A stretch of 64,000 nt of DNA from Trichomonas vaginalis G3 (GCF_026262505.1 NC_067207.1:19498082-19562081), one strand, 5' to 3'. Shown: positions 31,078 through 41,452, numbered from the stretch's first letter. Program-made: numbers and translations. The notes: a model not told the origin generated them from the letters alone.

Positions 31078-32322
31078 ATGAGGAAGCTGCATAAAATAGT
31101 AGTCCCAAACAAAGCTCCAGTTGTTCTGTATCTTCAAAAATCAGATGTTCAGTTCCACTTACCCAAACTCATCAACAACTCTCCAAAACCAACCTCAGAA
31201 TCTCAATCACCAAAAACATTGTCAATACATGATTTCCAGGGACCTGTTAAGCCAAGTTACTTCGCATCGACCTACAAAGACTATCTTACTCCTTATGAAA
31301 AGTCAGAGATCCATAAATTCCTCCAAATCTATTATGTCAGACAGACAATTCCGGCCGGTAACAATACCCCTAAGAAGGGTGCCAAGTTCTTTCCATTTCA
31401 AGCTGATGAACATATAGCCTACAGATACCAACAGCTCCAAATTTTAGGTCAAGGCAGTTTTGGCTCTGTCATCAAGTGTTTAGACCATAAAACTCACCAA
31501 ACAGTTGCCATCAAGGTGATCAAAGATTCAAAGAAAACCCATAAACAAATGGTCCTTGAACTTGACATTCTAAAACATCTCCAATTGAATGGTGAGAATC
31601 ATCACATACTCCACTACATTGATGTTTTTCAATTCAGAAGCTTCTTTTGCATTGTCATGGAACTTCTTGGCCAAAATTTACATTCAGTTTTGTCAGATAA
31701 TGGCCACAAGAGTTTAGCATTACCAATGATCAAAACCATAGCATACCAACTCGGAAACGCCATCCAATACATGCATGAATCAAACATTATCCACTGTGAT
31801 ATCAAACCTGACAATGTTTTGTTTTCCCAGGTCCGAAAAACATCGCTTAGAGTGATCGATTTCGGATGCAGCTGTTGGGTTGGCAAAACAATGTATGAAT
31901 ACATTCAATCTCGATTTTATAGAGCTCCTGAAGTAATTTTGAACCTTAAGTATTCAACAGGTATCGATGTTTGGAGCTATGGATGCGTTCTTTTCGAGAT
32001 CGCGAATGGAAGACCACTATTTATGCCAGATAATGAAGAAGAACTCTTCCATATGATGATTGAAGCTCTTGGATCACCTCCTGACTACTTAGTTGCAAAG
32101 GCTGGAAAGTATTGTGACTTCCTTGGCCCATATAAAAAGATTGAACCTTATCAGAACAAAAAGACAGGAAAGTTGTACTTCCCATTGGCTTTACCATTCG
32201 AAAAAAGGATAACCCACATGAGTGAAAGCTATATAGATGTAATTAAAGCTTGTTTAACTTGGGATCACGAAAAACGTCCAAGTATGGCAGAAATCCTTAA
32301 AATGCCATACTTCCAAGAGTAA
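31078..32322 (+). CDS. DYRK-family protein kinase
   Basis: 414 residues. N-terminal about 75 residues basic and Pro/Ser-rich, then a DYRK-homology box (LTPYEKSEIHKFLQIYYVRQ), then the kinase domain from about 118: LGQGSFGSV, AIKVIK, HCDIKPDN (about 240), DFGCSC (about 262), the activation-loop YEY followed by IQSRFYRAPEVIL (about 274), and IDVWSYGCVLFEI. The YxY pair is the site that DYRKs autophosphorylate during synthesis. All catalytic residues are present. Family roles are cell cycle exit, stress and differentiation signalling. The ORF is convergent with the F5/8C gene, with only about 90 bp between the two stops. Confidence 0.93.
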   Translation: MRKLHKIVVPNKAPVVLYLQKSDVQFHLPKLINNSPKPTSESQSPKTLSIHDFQGPVKPSYFASTYKDYLTPYEKSEIHKFLQIYYVRQTIPAGNNTPKKGAKFFPFQADEHIAYRYQQLQILGQGSFGSVIKCLDHKTHQTVAIKVIKDSKKTHKQMVLELDILKHLQLNGENHHILHYIDVFQFRSFFCIVMELLGQNLHSVLSDNGHKSLALPMIKTIAYQLGNAIQYMHESNIIHCDIKPDNVLFSQVRKTSLRVIDFGCSCWVGKTMYEYIQSRFYRAPEVILNLKYSTGIDVWSYGCVLFEIANGRPLFMPDNEEELFHMMIEALGSPPDYLVAKAGKYCDFLGPYKKIEPYQNKKTGKLYFPLALPFEKRITHMSESYIDVIKACLTWDHEKRPSMAEILKMPYFQE

Positions 32323-32413
32323 TTTATATTTGTTTTTTGAATAAATTTGTTTGTTTTTTGATTTTTATTAAAAATAAAAAATAATTTTTTTTTACCGCTG
32401 TCAAACTATGAAT

Positions 32414-33088
32414 TTAATGGTTTCTGACCTTTCCAATAATACTGATTTCTTCATCATTCATATCATCTAAAGCATCGAAAGCCATAGGGTCTCCTTTTTC
32501 AGAAACACCGTAGAATTCGAGTCTGTTGAGTATCATGCAATGTTTGCAGCCCTTGTATGGCTCTTCTTGTACAAGACGGACGTATTTGTAAGGCTTTGTC
32601 TTCGGGAAGTCGTAGTGGGCGTTCGAGCAATATTCGATTGAGACATCCTTCTCAACACGATGTAAAACATCCCATGTGACGTTGTCGTTGGAGCCACGAA
32701 GAGAGAATGTATACAATGAGCAGCAGCAATCGTACATATAAGTGTTATCATCAAGGCAGCATGCTCCGTAATAGCAGCATCCAGCACGGAGGGAATAACC
32801 AACTAATGATGTTCTGTATTGTCCAAAATCATATTGGATCCACGGAGGATGATCGCGATCTGGGGCAACGTTGGAGCACCAATCATACTTAGCAATGCTA
32901 TTATCTGTTGAAACTGTTATGTTCGGATATGTTGGGTTGCATTTAGAATTGTAATATTGGCCAATTGAGCCACTAGCTGAGATTTTGAGATTGGAATAGA
33001 TTTCTTTATCTTGGAGGACACTATCTTTACGTGGTTCAAATGGCTTTATCTGCAAAAGTAACATTGGAAATAAGAAAACTCCAGTCAT
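32414..33088 (-). CDS. F5/8-type C (discoidin-like) protein A
   Basis: 224 residues. A hydrophobic start (MTGVFLFPMLLLQIKPF) could be a signal peptide. The body is a discoidin/F5-8C-type beta-sandwich: WIQYDFGQYRTSLVGYSLRA, SLRGSNDNVTWDVLHRVEKD, YKYVRLVQEEPYKG, LNRLEFYGV. It has an unusual Cys-rich insert (CCYYGACC...CCC at about 120-140). The C-terminus ends acidic and then EEISIIGKVRNH. A second gene with the same design lies at 53350-54048. Such domains bind carbohydrate or lipid head groups at surfaces. The insert and tail are characteristic of this pair. Confidence 0.8.
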   Translation of the reverse strand: MTGVFLFPMLLLQIKPFEPRKDSVLQDKEIYSNLKISASGSIGQYYNSKCNPTYPNITVSTDNSIAKYDWCSNVAPDRDHPPWIQYDFGQYRTSLVGYSLRAGCCYYGACCLDDNTYMYDCCCSLYTFSLRGSNDNVTWDVLHRVEKDVSIEYCSNAHYDFPKTKPYKYVRLVQEEPYKGCKHCMILNRLEFYGVSEKGDPMAFDALDDMNDEEISIIGKVRNH

Positions 33089-33541
33089 TTTGTGTTCGAA
33101 AAACTTGACAACTTCAGATTTTAAGATAGAGAATTGGTGTGCTAACTAGTGAATAAGAAAATAGATATTGCACCTGGTGCATGACTCTTTGATGTGATAG
33201 TTCTGCTTTGATTTGCATATTTTTCACGTATTGAATTGAATTGATATAGCGTAATCCATTTGATACATGAGCACTAGATTTTATGTAGGGATGTAGACTT
33301 AAAAAACTGAGTAACAGGCGTCTATATAGTGAAATTAATCAAATTTATTCTGTCTAAGTTGATTACAAAATAAGATCAGGAGATTTTAATTCCATGACTA
33401 GAAAATATGATTTAAACAGTTAGATCGATGTTACTTCAATTATTTAGATAATTTATTAAAATTTTATGAAACTATTTGATTATTCCAAAGTAGTATGGCT
33501 TTACTGAGGGAGTCCTTTGATTTTGTTTTCATTTTTTTACA
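33089..33541. other. Intergenic, 453 bp
   Basis: Divergent promoter region between the F5/8C gene (-) and the TTLL gene (+). The TTLL side ends in a TCATTTTTTT initiator-like element. No other structure. Confidence 0.55.
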
Positions 33542-34954
33542 ATGCTTCTCGATTCAATTTCTTCATCAATTGAATACCTTCATGTTCCTTATGTTGGTGA
33601 AGAAATTGAAATGCCAGCTGTTAAACTCAAGTTTAACAAACATGAAGTAATGACAGAGTTAACAAGAGAAGCTTTAGGTTTATGCGGATTAAAAGAAACG
33701 AAAGATCAAAAACAAGCAGTATTAGTTTGGGGGAAACAGTTCGATATTACAGAATATTCATCATTTGGCCCTTGGCAAAAAGTTAACCACTTTGCTGGTG
33801 CATATTTAATCGGAAGAAAAGACAATTTTCACAAATACATGATGTCATTCAAAAAGAAAGAACCAGAATTAGGAAAATTTTACCCATCTTCTTATCTTTT
33901 ACCAGATCAAGCAGAAGATTTAAGCAAAATATGGAAGAAACACAAGCTTTGGATTAAGAAACCATCAGCCTCATCAAGAGGTCGAGGAATTAAAGTCATT
34001 TCATCAGAAAATAAGCCTCCGAAAAAATCTGGATTAGTTCAAGTTTATATCGAGAAACCATTCCTTATCACAGGGCGAAAGTTTGATATTAGAATGTATA
34101 TTTTAATACCATCCGTCAATCCCCTTAAAATCTACGTTCATTCCAATGGAATGGCGAGATTTTGTTCTCAAAAGTACAAAATGGATGATCCTACAGATCT
34201 GCACTCCCATTTAACGAATTTCTCTATTAACAAAAACGATTCCAACTTCATTAGATGCTCAGGAGAAGAATCTGTTGAAGATTCGAAGTGGACACTTCAA
34301 TTTTTCCACAAATATCTCAAAGAAAACGGATATGATGCTGATAAAATCTTTGATTCATTGTACCAAACAGCTACGAAGACGTTTTTGATCGGAATGACCG
34401 CAGTTCGAGATAAACACATCAGATATGTTTATCATCGCAATGTTTCTTCTGAATTGTATGGTATTGATATCATATTAGATGAAAACCTTAATCCCCATGT
34501 CATGGAAGTGAACATTTCCCCATCAATGAAAGGATCTGATTCCAAATTAGACCATGACTTGAAATTACCTGTTATGCTTGACACTCTAAGGCTTTTTAAG
34601 ATATATCAGACCTCATCTGACGTAGTTACAGAGTTCGAAAAGGCTGTTCGTCAAAGTGTCAGCAATGAAAGATTAAATTCAGTGATGAAAGGCCAAGATC
34701 CATGGGAAAAACCAGTTATCTCTGATATACAGACTGTTAAAGAGTTTCTGTATGAACAGGCCAATGCAGGAGGATACAGATTGATGTATCCAACGAAAGA
34801 AACAGTTGAAGAATACAAATCATGTTTAGAAAACATGCATTATAATGATATTGTTTTATTAAACTGGGTTAAAATGAATGACGAAAGGAAAGAGAAAGTT
34901 CTTGCTGCAAATATCAAGAAATACAAGAAATTCTTATCCCAATTCCAAAAATAA
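33542..34954 (+). CDS. Tubulin glutamylase, TTLL family (TTLL4-like)
   Basis: 470 residues. ATP-grasp type tubulin-tyrosine-ligase-like fold. Seen: WIKKPSASSRGRGIKVI (about 140), VQVYIEKPFLITGRKFDIRMYI, HLTNFSINK, ELYGIDIILDENLNPHVMEV then NISPS (about 323). This block order matches the TTLL4/5/7 glutamylase group, which adds glutamates to tubulin tails. A helical C-terminal region follows. Trichomonads have flagella, an axostyle and a pelta, all rich in modified tubulin, so this is the likely substrate. It stands alone with an initiator-like TCA just upstream. Glutamylase versus glycylase cannot be settled by eye, but the SRG-type motifs favour glutamylase. Confidence 0.92.
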   Translation: MLLDSISSSIEYLHVPYVGEEIEMPAVKLKFNKHEVMTELTREALGLCGLKETKDQKQAVLVWGKQFDITEYSSFGPWQKVNHFAGAYLIGRKDNFHKYMMSFKKKEPELGKFYPSSYLLPDQAEDLSKIWKKHKLWIKKPSASSRGRGIKVISSENKPPKKSGLVQVYIEKPFLITGRKFDIRMYILIPSVNPLKIYVHSNGMARFCSQKYKMDDPTDLHSHLTNFSINKNDSNFIRCSGEESVEDSKWTLQFFHKYLKENGYDADKIFDSLYQTATKTFLIGMTAVRDKHIRYVYHRNVSSELYGIDIILDENLNPHVMEVNISPSMKGSDSKLDHDLKLPVMLDTLRLFKIYQTSSDVVTEFEKAVRQSVSNERLNSVMKGQDPWEKPVISDIQTVKEFLYEQANAGGYRLMYPTKETVEEYKSCLENMHYNDIVLLNWVKMNDERKEKVLAANIKKYKKFLSQFQK

Positions 34955-35482
34955 TCATTAATAAATTGTTTGTAATTTTTACGATTTTTTAAAAATATAT
35001 AGCTTGAATTTGTCCAAAAGTTTGATGGTGTTAGTTTGCTAGTGTCTTTATTGCATTTAAATATGCACCCATTTTATTTTCTAATACTGCAATATTTAGA
35101 GGTGTATATATAGGCAGTAATTTTGCTATAAAAATACATCACAAGAAATCCAGGAGTGTCTTTAATATTTCCTGATTCAACTTTGTTTATGCATTTATAT
35201 CTGAAATATGTGAGAAAAGATATTTTACTAATAAAACACACATCGAAAGGAATCGATGAATTACAAGGCGATTCAGAAATCCAAGTGTCTTTAATATTTC
35301 CTGATTCAAAATGAAAATCAATAAACAAGGCAGTTGCTGTGATTCAATGCTTAAGAGATAGAATCATATTCAAGGCTGGAGGTGGAATTTTCGGTTCAAT
35401 GGTATCTCATATGGTAAATAATAGTCCAATTAACTTAATCTTTTATAATTAATAACAACAACTACACATTTCATAATAATTC
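34955..35482. other. Intergenic, 528 bp with a 37-bp direct repeat
   Basis: Convergent 3' flanks of the TTLL and Myb genes. Contains two near-identical copies of GTGTCTTTAATATTTCCTGA with flanks (about 35144-35180 and 35275-35309). A short minus-strand frame across them is an effect of the repeat. Confidence 0.6.
35144..35309. repeat. Dispersed direct repeat pair, about 36 bp
   Basis: Copies at 35144-35180 and 35275-35309, both reading AGAAATCCA then GTGTCTTTAATATTTCCTGA then TTCAA, with one small length difference. About 95 bp apart. No target duplication or element structure seen. Probably a local duplication. Confidence 0.7.
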
Positions 35483-36091
35483 TTAGAAGATTGAAAATTC
35501 TTCTATTTTTGGATCTTGGAAGTATTTATCGATAAGAAACTCATCATCAAACTCCAGTTCATTTAGAATTTCATCATTCTTATTGGGGATTTCAGTTTTT
35601 TGCTGACTTTTATTTTCTTTAAAATGTTTTCGTTGGTATTTTGCTCTTCGGTGAGTATCTACATTAATAAATATGACATTATCTATAGTGGCATGGCGGC
35701 GCATCAGCTTACGATATTGGGCTTTAATCATGACGTCAGTTCGGTTTTTAAAAAACTTAGCAATCATTTTCCATTTATTGCCAAACTCTTCAACTTTGCA
35801 AAGAAGAAGATAGTTTTCTTCTTTAGTAAATTTGCCATAGTTTAATCCATCACGAAGATAATTGATGTATCTGTCTTTGCATTGACGTCTGTTCTTGTTT
35901 GACATCAATGATGACACAAAAGTCCAGTTAATCTTTTTCAAATCGTTCAGATAATATTCTTCAACAATATTTTTCAATTTTTCATCATCTTCACTCGTAA
36001 ACATAATGTGCTTCTTTTTAATTAGATCTTCATCAAAATCATCTTCGCTTGATGACACTGAATAGCCATCAGATAGTTTTGCAGTCCTCAT
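35483..36091 (-). CDS. R2R3-type Myb-like DNA-binding protein
   Basis: 202 residues. Two Myb/SANT repeats: the first at about 30-82 with the Trp residues partly replaced (FTSEDDEKL, INWTFVSSL, NRRQCKDRYINYL), the second at about 86-132 (GKFTKEENYLLL, GNKWKMIAKFF, MIKAQYRKLMRR). An acidic Ser-rich N-terminus and acidic C-terminus could act as activation regions. Trichomonads have a greatly enlarged Myb family; some members bind promoters of iron- and stress-regulated genes and the initiator element itself. The start has a TCATTTG initiator-like motif 13 bases upstream. Confidence 0.9.
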   Translation of the reverse strand: MRTAKLSDGYSVSSSEDDFDEDLIKKKHIMFTSEDDEKLKNIVEEYYLNDLKKINWTFVSSLMSNKNRRQCKDRYINYLRDGLNYGKFTKEENYLLLCKVEEFGNKWKMIAKFFKNRTDVMIKAQYRKLMRRHATIDNVIFINVDTHRRAKYQRKHFKENKSQQKTEIPNKNDEILNELEFDDEFLIDKYFQDPKIEEFSIF

Positions 36092-37087
36092 TTAAATACA
36101 AATGAATTAGAAATTAAAAATATAAATCATTTTTGTGAACACATTCAAAACTGAAAAATAAAGAAAGATATAGATAATCTGGAGCATATTAAATATTATT
36201 TTTGCAAATTGAAAGCCTTCGATCAAACTTTAATTGAATTAAAAACTTCAAATCTAGAAATACAATCATTAAATGGCAATTTCGACTTTTTTTATTTTCA
36301 ATGGAAATAATCGTACGATCAAAAACTTTTTGCAAAAACGGAGTATTTATGAAAATAATTTAGAATATCAAATTTATTTGCATAAAAAATTGAACATGCG
36401 AGAGTTTTGAGACATCTCATTGAATTACCTCAAATGTGTATTTTCATTAATAATAAGAAAATGGCTTGTTATAAAAACGTATTCAGTATTTACTGTCTTA
36501 AAATTTGAAATAACTTTGAAATCGCGATCGGATTCAAATTTGAATTTTTTCCCTCTGAAAAAGGATTAATGAGATGTTTTCTTAATGAATTTTCCTTATT
36601 TATTAGAAATAATAACAATAACGAATCTTAAAATCAATAAAATAACGACGAGATATTTCGAATTAAAGAAAATTACATCGAAAATGATGATGAATGATGC
36701 AATACAATCTTTTTCAGTTGTCCAGCGAATTGTTTACATCATTATTAAGTAGGGGATATCAAAAAGTCTCTTTTTAGTATTTATTTTATATCATTTTGAA
36801 TTTACTGCATTTTTTATATATTTAACAAATAACATCATCCTTGATTGATTTGATGTCGTGCTCTTATCGATATGAGCAATGAAAATAGATCATTATAAGA
36901 TAATACACATATAACGATTAAAAATGGCTTTAAATACAAAAAAAAACCAAGCACATTTTGCTTGATTGGATTTATTCACTGAAAGACAGCATATTATAGT
37001 AGGGTTTTGCTATGAATAAGTAAGTAAAAGTATGTAAAAAGAAAAAACACATATTCAAGGTGAAAAACGCTAATATAAGTTAAAAAT
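36092..37087. other. Intergenic, 996 bp
   Basis: AT-rich promoter side of the Myb gene and 3' flank of the Sfi1-like gene. Nothing recognisable. Confidence 0.55.
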
Positions 37088-39484
37088 TTACAAACAAACA
37101 GATAATTCTGATTTGAGCTGAATGATTTCATTCATTATCTGAGACGCCTCATTCTTCAGCTCAGGAGTGATTGGCTGTCTCTGTATCTCGTTCAATCTCT
37201 TGCTGAAAGCAATGACTAATTCGATGACTTCTTGACGAGTTCTTTTCGCCGATTTCTCGTATTGAGGAGGTATCATTGGTAATGGCTGTGGTGTTGCCTT
37301 AACAGATTCAATTCCTTGTGGAAGAGGTTTTGGAGATGCATTAACTGGAGAAATGCCTTGTGGAAGAGGTTTGGGAGGAGGAAGTTCAACAGTTAATGGA
37401 TCAACTTCTTTTTCTTGATCAATTTTAGGAGAAATTTCCGATTTTTGATCATTTGTTGGAATTTCTTCAACTTTTTGATTTAATTCATTTGGTTTTTCTG
37501 ACTCAACAGGTGTCAAAGAGTTATTCGGCTTATCTTCTTCCAAAGGAATAGCTTTCTGATGTGTTATGACATTGTCAATTCTTAATCTTTCAGGAGAACA
37601 TGGAGGAGATGAAGGAAGAACTTTAGAAGGAGAACTTGTGTTGGATACAATTGGTTTATTTGGTGCAGGAAGGAAACTTGGTCTTCTTGGTGCAACGATT
37701 TCTGGAATTTCGAATTTCGGAGCTGAATTTGGAAGTGGTTTTGGTTTTGAATCAGGTGGAATGATTGGTTTAGGAATTTCTTCAACAACTGGTTCCTTTT
37801 CTTGGACAACATCAACTTTTTGAGGGACTTCATCAATTGATTCTTCAGAATCTTCGCTTTTAAGAAGGTCTTCACTTTCAGAATGTGCTGCAAAGAAACC
37901 TTTAGATCCTTCAATGAAACCTCTGACAAAAATTTCGACTTTTCTGTCTTCGTAAATCTTCATTGCTTCATCTTCTTCTGCTTCCTTCTTGATAAGATAT
38001 TGATGATATCTTTTGAATGCTATTATACCTTTCTTCATTGAAACAATTCTTCCAAAATCAATAACAGACTTAATTAAGAACTCCAATTTTTTGAATTTCA
38101 AGTAACTTTTCTTCCATGGATTATAAATAGTTAACAAGAGCTTTGTTCTTCTGAAAATAGCTGCTTTACGTATCATGTCATGTTCATCTTTGTTTTGCTT
38201 GAATCCTTTAAGACCTTTCTTGTAATAATTTTTCTTGATAAACCATGAAATTTTGTTTCTCAAGTCTTTTGTGGCAACTGTTGACTTGAATAATGCACCC
38301 CAACGTGTGAATGATCTCTTGAGAAGAGTGTTTGTCGATTTCTCAATGTATTCTTGTGTTTTTTCGCGGTTAAACTTCGAAATGGAGTAATTCGATACCC
38401 ATTTTGAAAAATAGCGATTCAAGGAAGAGTTGACCATCATTTTCCTTACATTTCTGATCTTATCGTGTATCTTTTTCAGTGAAATGGCATCATCTGCCCA
38501 ACGATAAAAAATCTGTCTTAATTTTGAAAGTTGCAATTGATTTGATACGTCATTTACCATCTTGTCATCATTAACTCTTGATTCATGAATATCACACATT
38601 ATATCAAAGTATTTTCTCATTAAATTCAATTTTGAATTTTGCATAAAATTAGAAAGCTCTGTTGTAATGCGCATTCTATTATTATACTTGTTAAACCAGC
38701 GATAAAATACTGTCTCGGTAACAGTTTCAATCCTTGCTTTTTGATATTTCGATAATAATTTTGATAATCTAATATTTTCATAATAAGTTTCGTTCCATAG
38801 GTAAAAGTAAACTCCTTGAATGATACTGTTAACCTTTTTCTGACAAATTCTGTATTTCCTTTGTCTTCTTGTTGAATCTTTCCAAAAATCCCAAAATCCA
38901 ACAAGAGAAAAGTAATAGTGATTACTAGAAATATCTTCAAAGTTACGAGCTAGTTTCTTGCGCTTGTCAATTATATTAAACCAGCCCATAAATGCTCTAC
39001 GAAGGAAAATTTGATTTGCATCTCTAGTATATCTGCGCGATTGCTTTTCTAAGGATTTAACGTACTTCCATCTATTAAAGTATATTCTCATTGAAAGTTT
39101 GCGACGCATTAATTGAATTTCAATTTCTTTTCTTTCATTTTGGTATAAATCTAAGTATTTTTGATACCATAATTTAATATATTTTTCTGCTTTGAGCTTT
39201 TCTTTTAGATATGCAAGTTTCTTGAATGCCTCTATCTGTTTCTTCCATTTCATAAAATATGAATTAAGTAGTTTTCCGGAAAGATTTTGATGAATTTTCG
39301 AAATATATTCCTTTTCTTGTTTTTCTGTCATTATCAACGATTTCCAGAGTTGAAAGAATTTCAATCTTATATGAAGGATACTAAATGTTTCAGCGCGCAC
39401 TTCTTTGAGATAGTTATCTTGGTTCACAGACTGCAATAATGTGTCACTCAACATTTCTGTTGAACCTAGAGTAAATTCATTCAT
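37088..39484 (-). CDS. Sfi1-like centrin-binding repeat protein
   Basis: About 798 residues from ATG at 39484. The N-terminal about 500 residues carry a long row of Sfi1-type repeats, each with an aromatic-x-x-Trp core: FFQLWKSLI, YFMKWKKQI, YIKLWYQKY, YFNRWKYVK, FWDFWKDST, YFYLWNETY, VFYRWFNKY, IFYRWADDA, YFSKWVSNY, SFTRWGALF. Sfi1 forms a filament that binds centrin along its length and builds the bridge in spindle-pole or basal-body duplication. Trichomonads have basal bodies and an atractophore where this would act. The last 280 residues are acidic then Pro-rich, with tandem KPLPQGI units, then a helical end. Minus strand, divergent from the Rab gene at 40454 across a 1 kb gap. Confidence 0.87.
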   Translation of the reverse strand: MNEFTLGSTEMLSDTLLQSVNQDNYLKEVRAETFSILHIRLKFFQLWKSLIMTEKQEKEYISKIHQNLSGKLLNSYFMKWKKQIEAFKKLAYLKEKLKAEKYIKLWYQKYLDLYQNERKEIEIQLMRRKLSMRIYFNRWKYVKSLEKQSRRYTRDANQIFLRRAFMGWFNIIDKRKKLARNFEDISSNHYYFSLVGFWDFWKDSTRRQRKYRICQKKVNSIIQGVYFYLWNETYYENIRLSKLLSKYQKARIETVTETVFYRWFNKYNNRMRITTELSNFMQNSKLNLMRKYFDIMCDIHESRVNDDKMVNDVSNQLQLSKLRQIFYRWADDAISLKKIHDKIRNVRKMMVNSSLNRYFSKWVSNYSISKFNREKTQEYIEKSTNTLLKRSFTRWGALFKSTVATKDLRNKISWFIKKNYYKKGLKGFKQNKDEHDMIRKAAIFRRTKLLLTIYNPWKKSYLKFKKLEFLIKSVIDFGRIVSMKKGIIAFKRYHQYLIKKEAEEDEAMKIYEDRKVEIFVRGFIEGSKGFFAAHSESEDLLKSEDSEESIDEVPQKVDVVQEKEPVVEEIPKPIIPPDSKPKPLPNSAPKFEIPEIVAPRRPSFLPAPNKPIVSNTSSPSKVLPSSPPCSPERLRIDNVITHQKAIPLEEDKPNNSLTPVESEKPNELNQKVEEIPTNDQKSEISPKIDQEKEVDPLTVELPPPKPLPQGISPVNASPKPLPQGIESVKATPQPLPMIPPQYEKSAKRTRQEVIELVIAFSKRLNEIQRQPITPELKNEASQIMNEIIQLKSELSVCL

Positions 39485-39646
39485 CAAGTGTACGTTTATT
39501 AATATTTTTTTTCAATTATTTTTATTTCCGCGGCACTAAGTTTGCTGTTATCTTCATCTCATAGATGAGCGAAATGGAGATGAGATATGTTGTCTGTCGG
39601 AACTTTTAATATGAAATAACGAACAATATACGAGTAGTACTGTCGT

Positions 39647-39764
39647 ATTTTTAATAATTATCTGATTAGATTACCTGGCTCCAATATATAACTTATATAT
39701 TTTCGTTGGCTCCTTACCATTTTTAATAATTATCTGATTAGATTACCTGGCTCCAATATATAAC
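39647..39764. repeat. Perfect 46-bp direct repeat pair
   Basis: Copies at 39647-39692 and 39719-39764, identical over 46 bases (ATTTTTAATAATTATCTGAT... to ...CCAATATATAAC), separated by 26 bases. They then diverge (TTATATATTTT versus CTATACATGTG). The second copy runs into the inverted repeat at 39768. Confidence 0.85.
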
Positions 39765-39767
39765 CTA

Positions 39768-39900
39768 TACATGTGTGCAGCACTTCATTCTTAGATAATA
39801 AAGATGCAATAAAGATTCGTTAGCTCCTGGAAAGTGCTATTCTTCCTTATTTTATCCATTGCATCTTTATTATCTAAGAATGAAGTGCTGCACACATGTA
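39768..39900. repeat. Perfect inverted repeat, 43-bp arms, 47-bp loop
   Basis: Arms 39768-39810 and 39858-39900, the first beginning TACATGTGTGCAGCACTTCA. Perfect over 43 bases. If transcribed it gives a long hairpin RNA. No ORF crosses it and no terminal repeats or target duplication are evident. Confidence 0.9.
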
Positions 39901-40453
39901 TGGAATACTACTTATATTAATGCAAACTTAGCCAATTAAATTTTCTTGCAAGTAAAATCTGTCTATCTATGAATTTTGGGAAATTTGGGAAAAATTTACA
40001 TTTTGCAAGAATAAGGATCAAATACGAATAAACACAATCTATATATTATAGAATGCTTTTTTATCCCTTGATCGTGATATATTTTTGATCGCAAATTCTC
40101 TCAAAAATAATTTTCAGAAATCTTCCAAAGAAATCTTTAAACAACAAGGATACAATACACATACTATTTGGTTGAGCGGCTTTTTATTCAACTATACAAT
40201 CACATAAACACATTTTGGATATCCTTTCAAAAATAACGCTATTTGAGATGAGCTTCTTTTTTTCTGAGTTTTGCAAAAAATTCTGAAAAATATCATACAT
40301 AATATGATGCTTACAGTATTTTAATCATTATCTAAAATTTTCTCTTGAAAAACTTCCACAAATTTGGATCGCAAAAATTTTTATTGAATAGATTGAAAAG
40401 ACTCAGAATTTCTATAGAATTTTTTCAATTTGTATCTAATTTCATTATAACAA

Positions 40454-41017
40454 ATGCAACTCAGACATGATAAGATTGTCTTATTAGGTGACTCTAGTGT
40501 TGGCAAGACATCCACCATCGAGAAGTTCCTTCATGGAACTATTCCAAAGTTCTGTTCTTCTACAGTTGGTGCAGGTTATAGCGAACTTTTATTAGATTAT
40601 CATAACTCAAAGAGAAAAGTTCAGATATGGGATACAGCTGGACAAGAGAAATCCCGCTCAATGGTTCCAATCTATGCTCGCAACGCTACAGGAGCTTTTG
40701 TTGTGTTTTCTTTAGACAACAAAGAATCATTCAAAAATATACCAAAATGGATCAGTTCATTGAAGACTGATGCTAAAATTGTCATTGTTGGAAACAAATG
40801 TGATCTTCCAATGCGTGAAGTTTCAAGACGTGATGCTCTTGAACTTGCATCAAAGTATAATGCTGAATATATTGAGACTTCTTCGTTAACAGGAGAAGGA
40901 ATTACTGACTTATTCACAAGTATGGTCTCATCAATTATTGATTATGGAGAAAATCATAGTCCTGAGACATCAATTTCTAGTCTTGAAATTGAGAACAAGC
41001 GTGGATCTTGCTGGTAA
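40454..41017 (+). CDS. Rab-like small GTPase A
   Basis: 187 residues. G1 LLGDSSVGKTS, switch I region with Thr (TVGAGYSE), G3 WDTAGQEKSRSM, G4 GNKCDLP, G5 ETSSLTGEG. Overall closest to the Rab group. The hypervariable tail ends RGSCW, with only one Cys two residues before the end, so it is not the usual CC or CxC form and not a clear CAAX box. Prenylation is therefore uncertain. Likely membrane traffic. Initiator-like TCATTATA about 10 bases upstream of ATG. Confidence 0.9.
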   Translation: MQLRHDKIVLLGDSSVGKTSTIEKFLHGTIPKFCSSTVGAGYSELLLDYHNSKRKVQIWDTAGQEKSRSMVPIYARNATGAFVVFSLDNKESFKNIPKWISSLKTDAKIVIVGNKCDLPMREVSRRDALELASKYNAEYIETSSLTGEGITDLFTSMVSSIIDYGENHSPETSISSLEIENKRGSCW

Positions 41018-41452
41018 TAATATGTGTTGTTTGAAATAAATCATGAAGTTTAGATTTTAAATCGGAAACATAATTTTTTTGAAAATGTGTAGTCAAACTT
41101 ATCATTCAGATCATTTCTCGTATAAAAATGGATATTTTAGGCAGTGTATATTCATCTATACTAGTATCAATCATCACAAATTCTGTTTGCAGAATAAGGA
41201 AAATTTGAGATTCCTGAAGGAACACTCTACTCCAATCAGTTTTGCTCTCCATCTGATGTGTAAAAGATACCTTTCATTACAAAATATTGGTTAGCATGTC
41301 GAAATAAAAAGTTTGTTGTTTCTATCAATTGTTTTCAAATAAAATTCACAAAAAATTAATGTCATTTTTTATGTTTTAAAAATTCATGAGCAATATATTA
41401 GGACTTCATTTTTGAAAAGCTTTATAAAAATTCTCAATTCACCTCACATTCG
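41018..41452. other. Intergenic, 435 bp
   Basis: 3' flank of the Rab gene and promoter side of the membrane-protein gene. A 71-residue frame at 41079 lacks coding character. The sequence TCACCTCACATTCG just before the next ATG may hold the initiator. Confidence 0.5.

Larger units (their letters stand above)
39485..40453. other. Intergenic, 969 bp, with direct and inverted repeats
   Basis: Divergent promoter region between the Sfi1-like and Rab genes. It contains a 46-bp direct repeat pair and a perfect 43-bp inverted repeat, listed separately. The Rab side ends in a TCATTATA initiator-like element. Confidence 0.6.

Noticed and set aside
35074-35328. 84-aa ORF with repeated ESGNIKDT
   Set aside because: The repeated peptide is only the translation of a local direct repeat in the 3' flanks of two genes.
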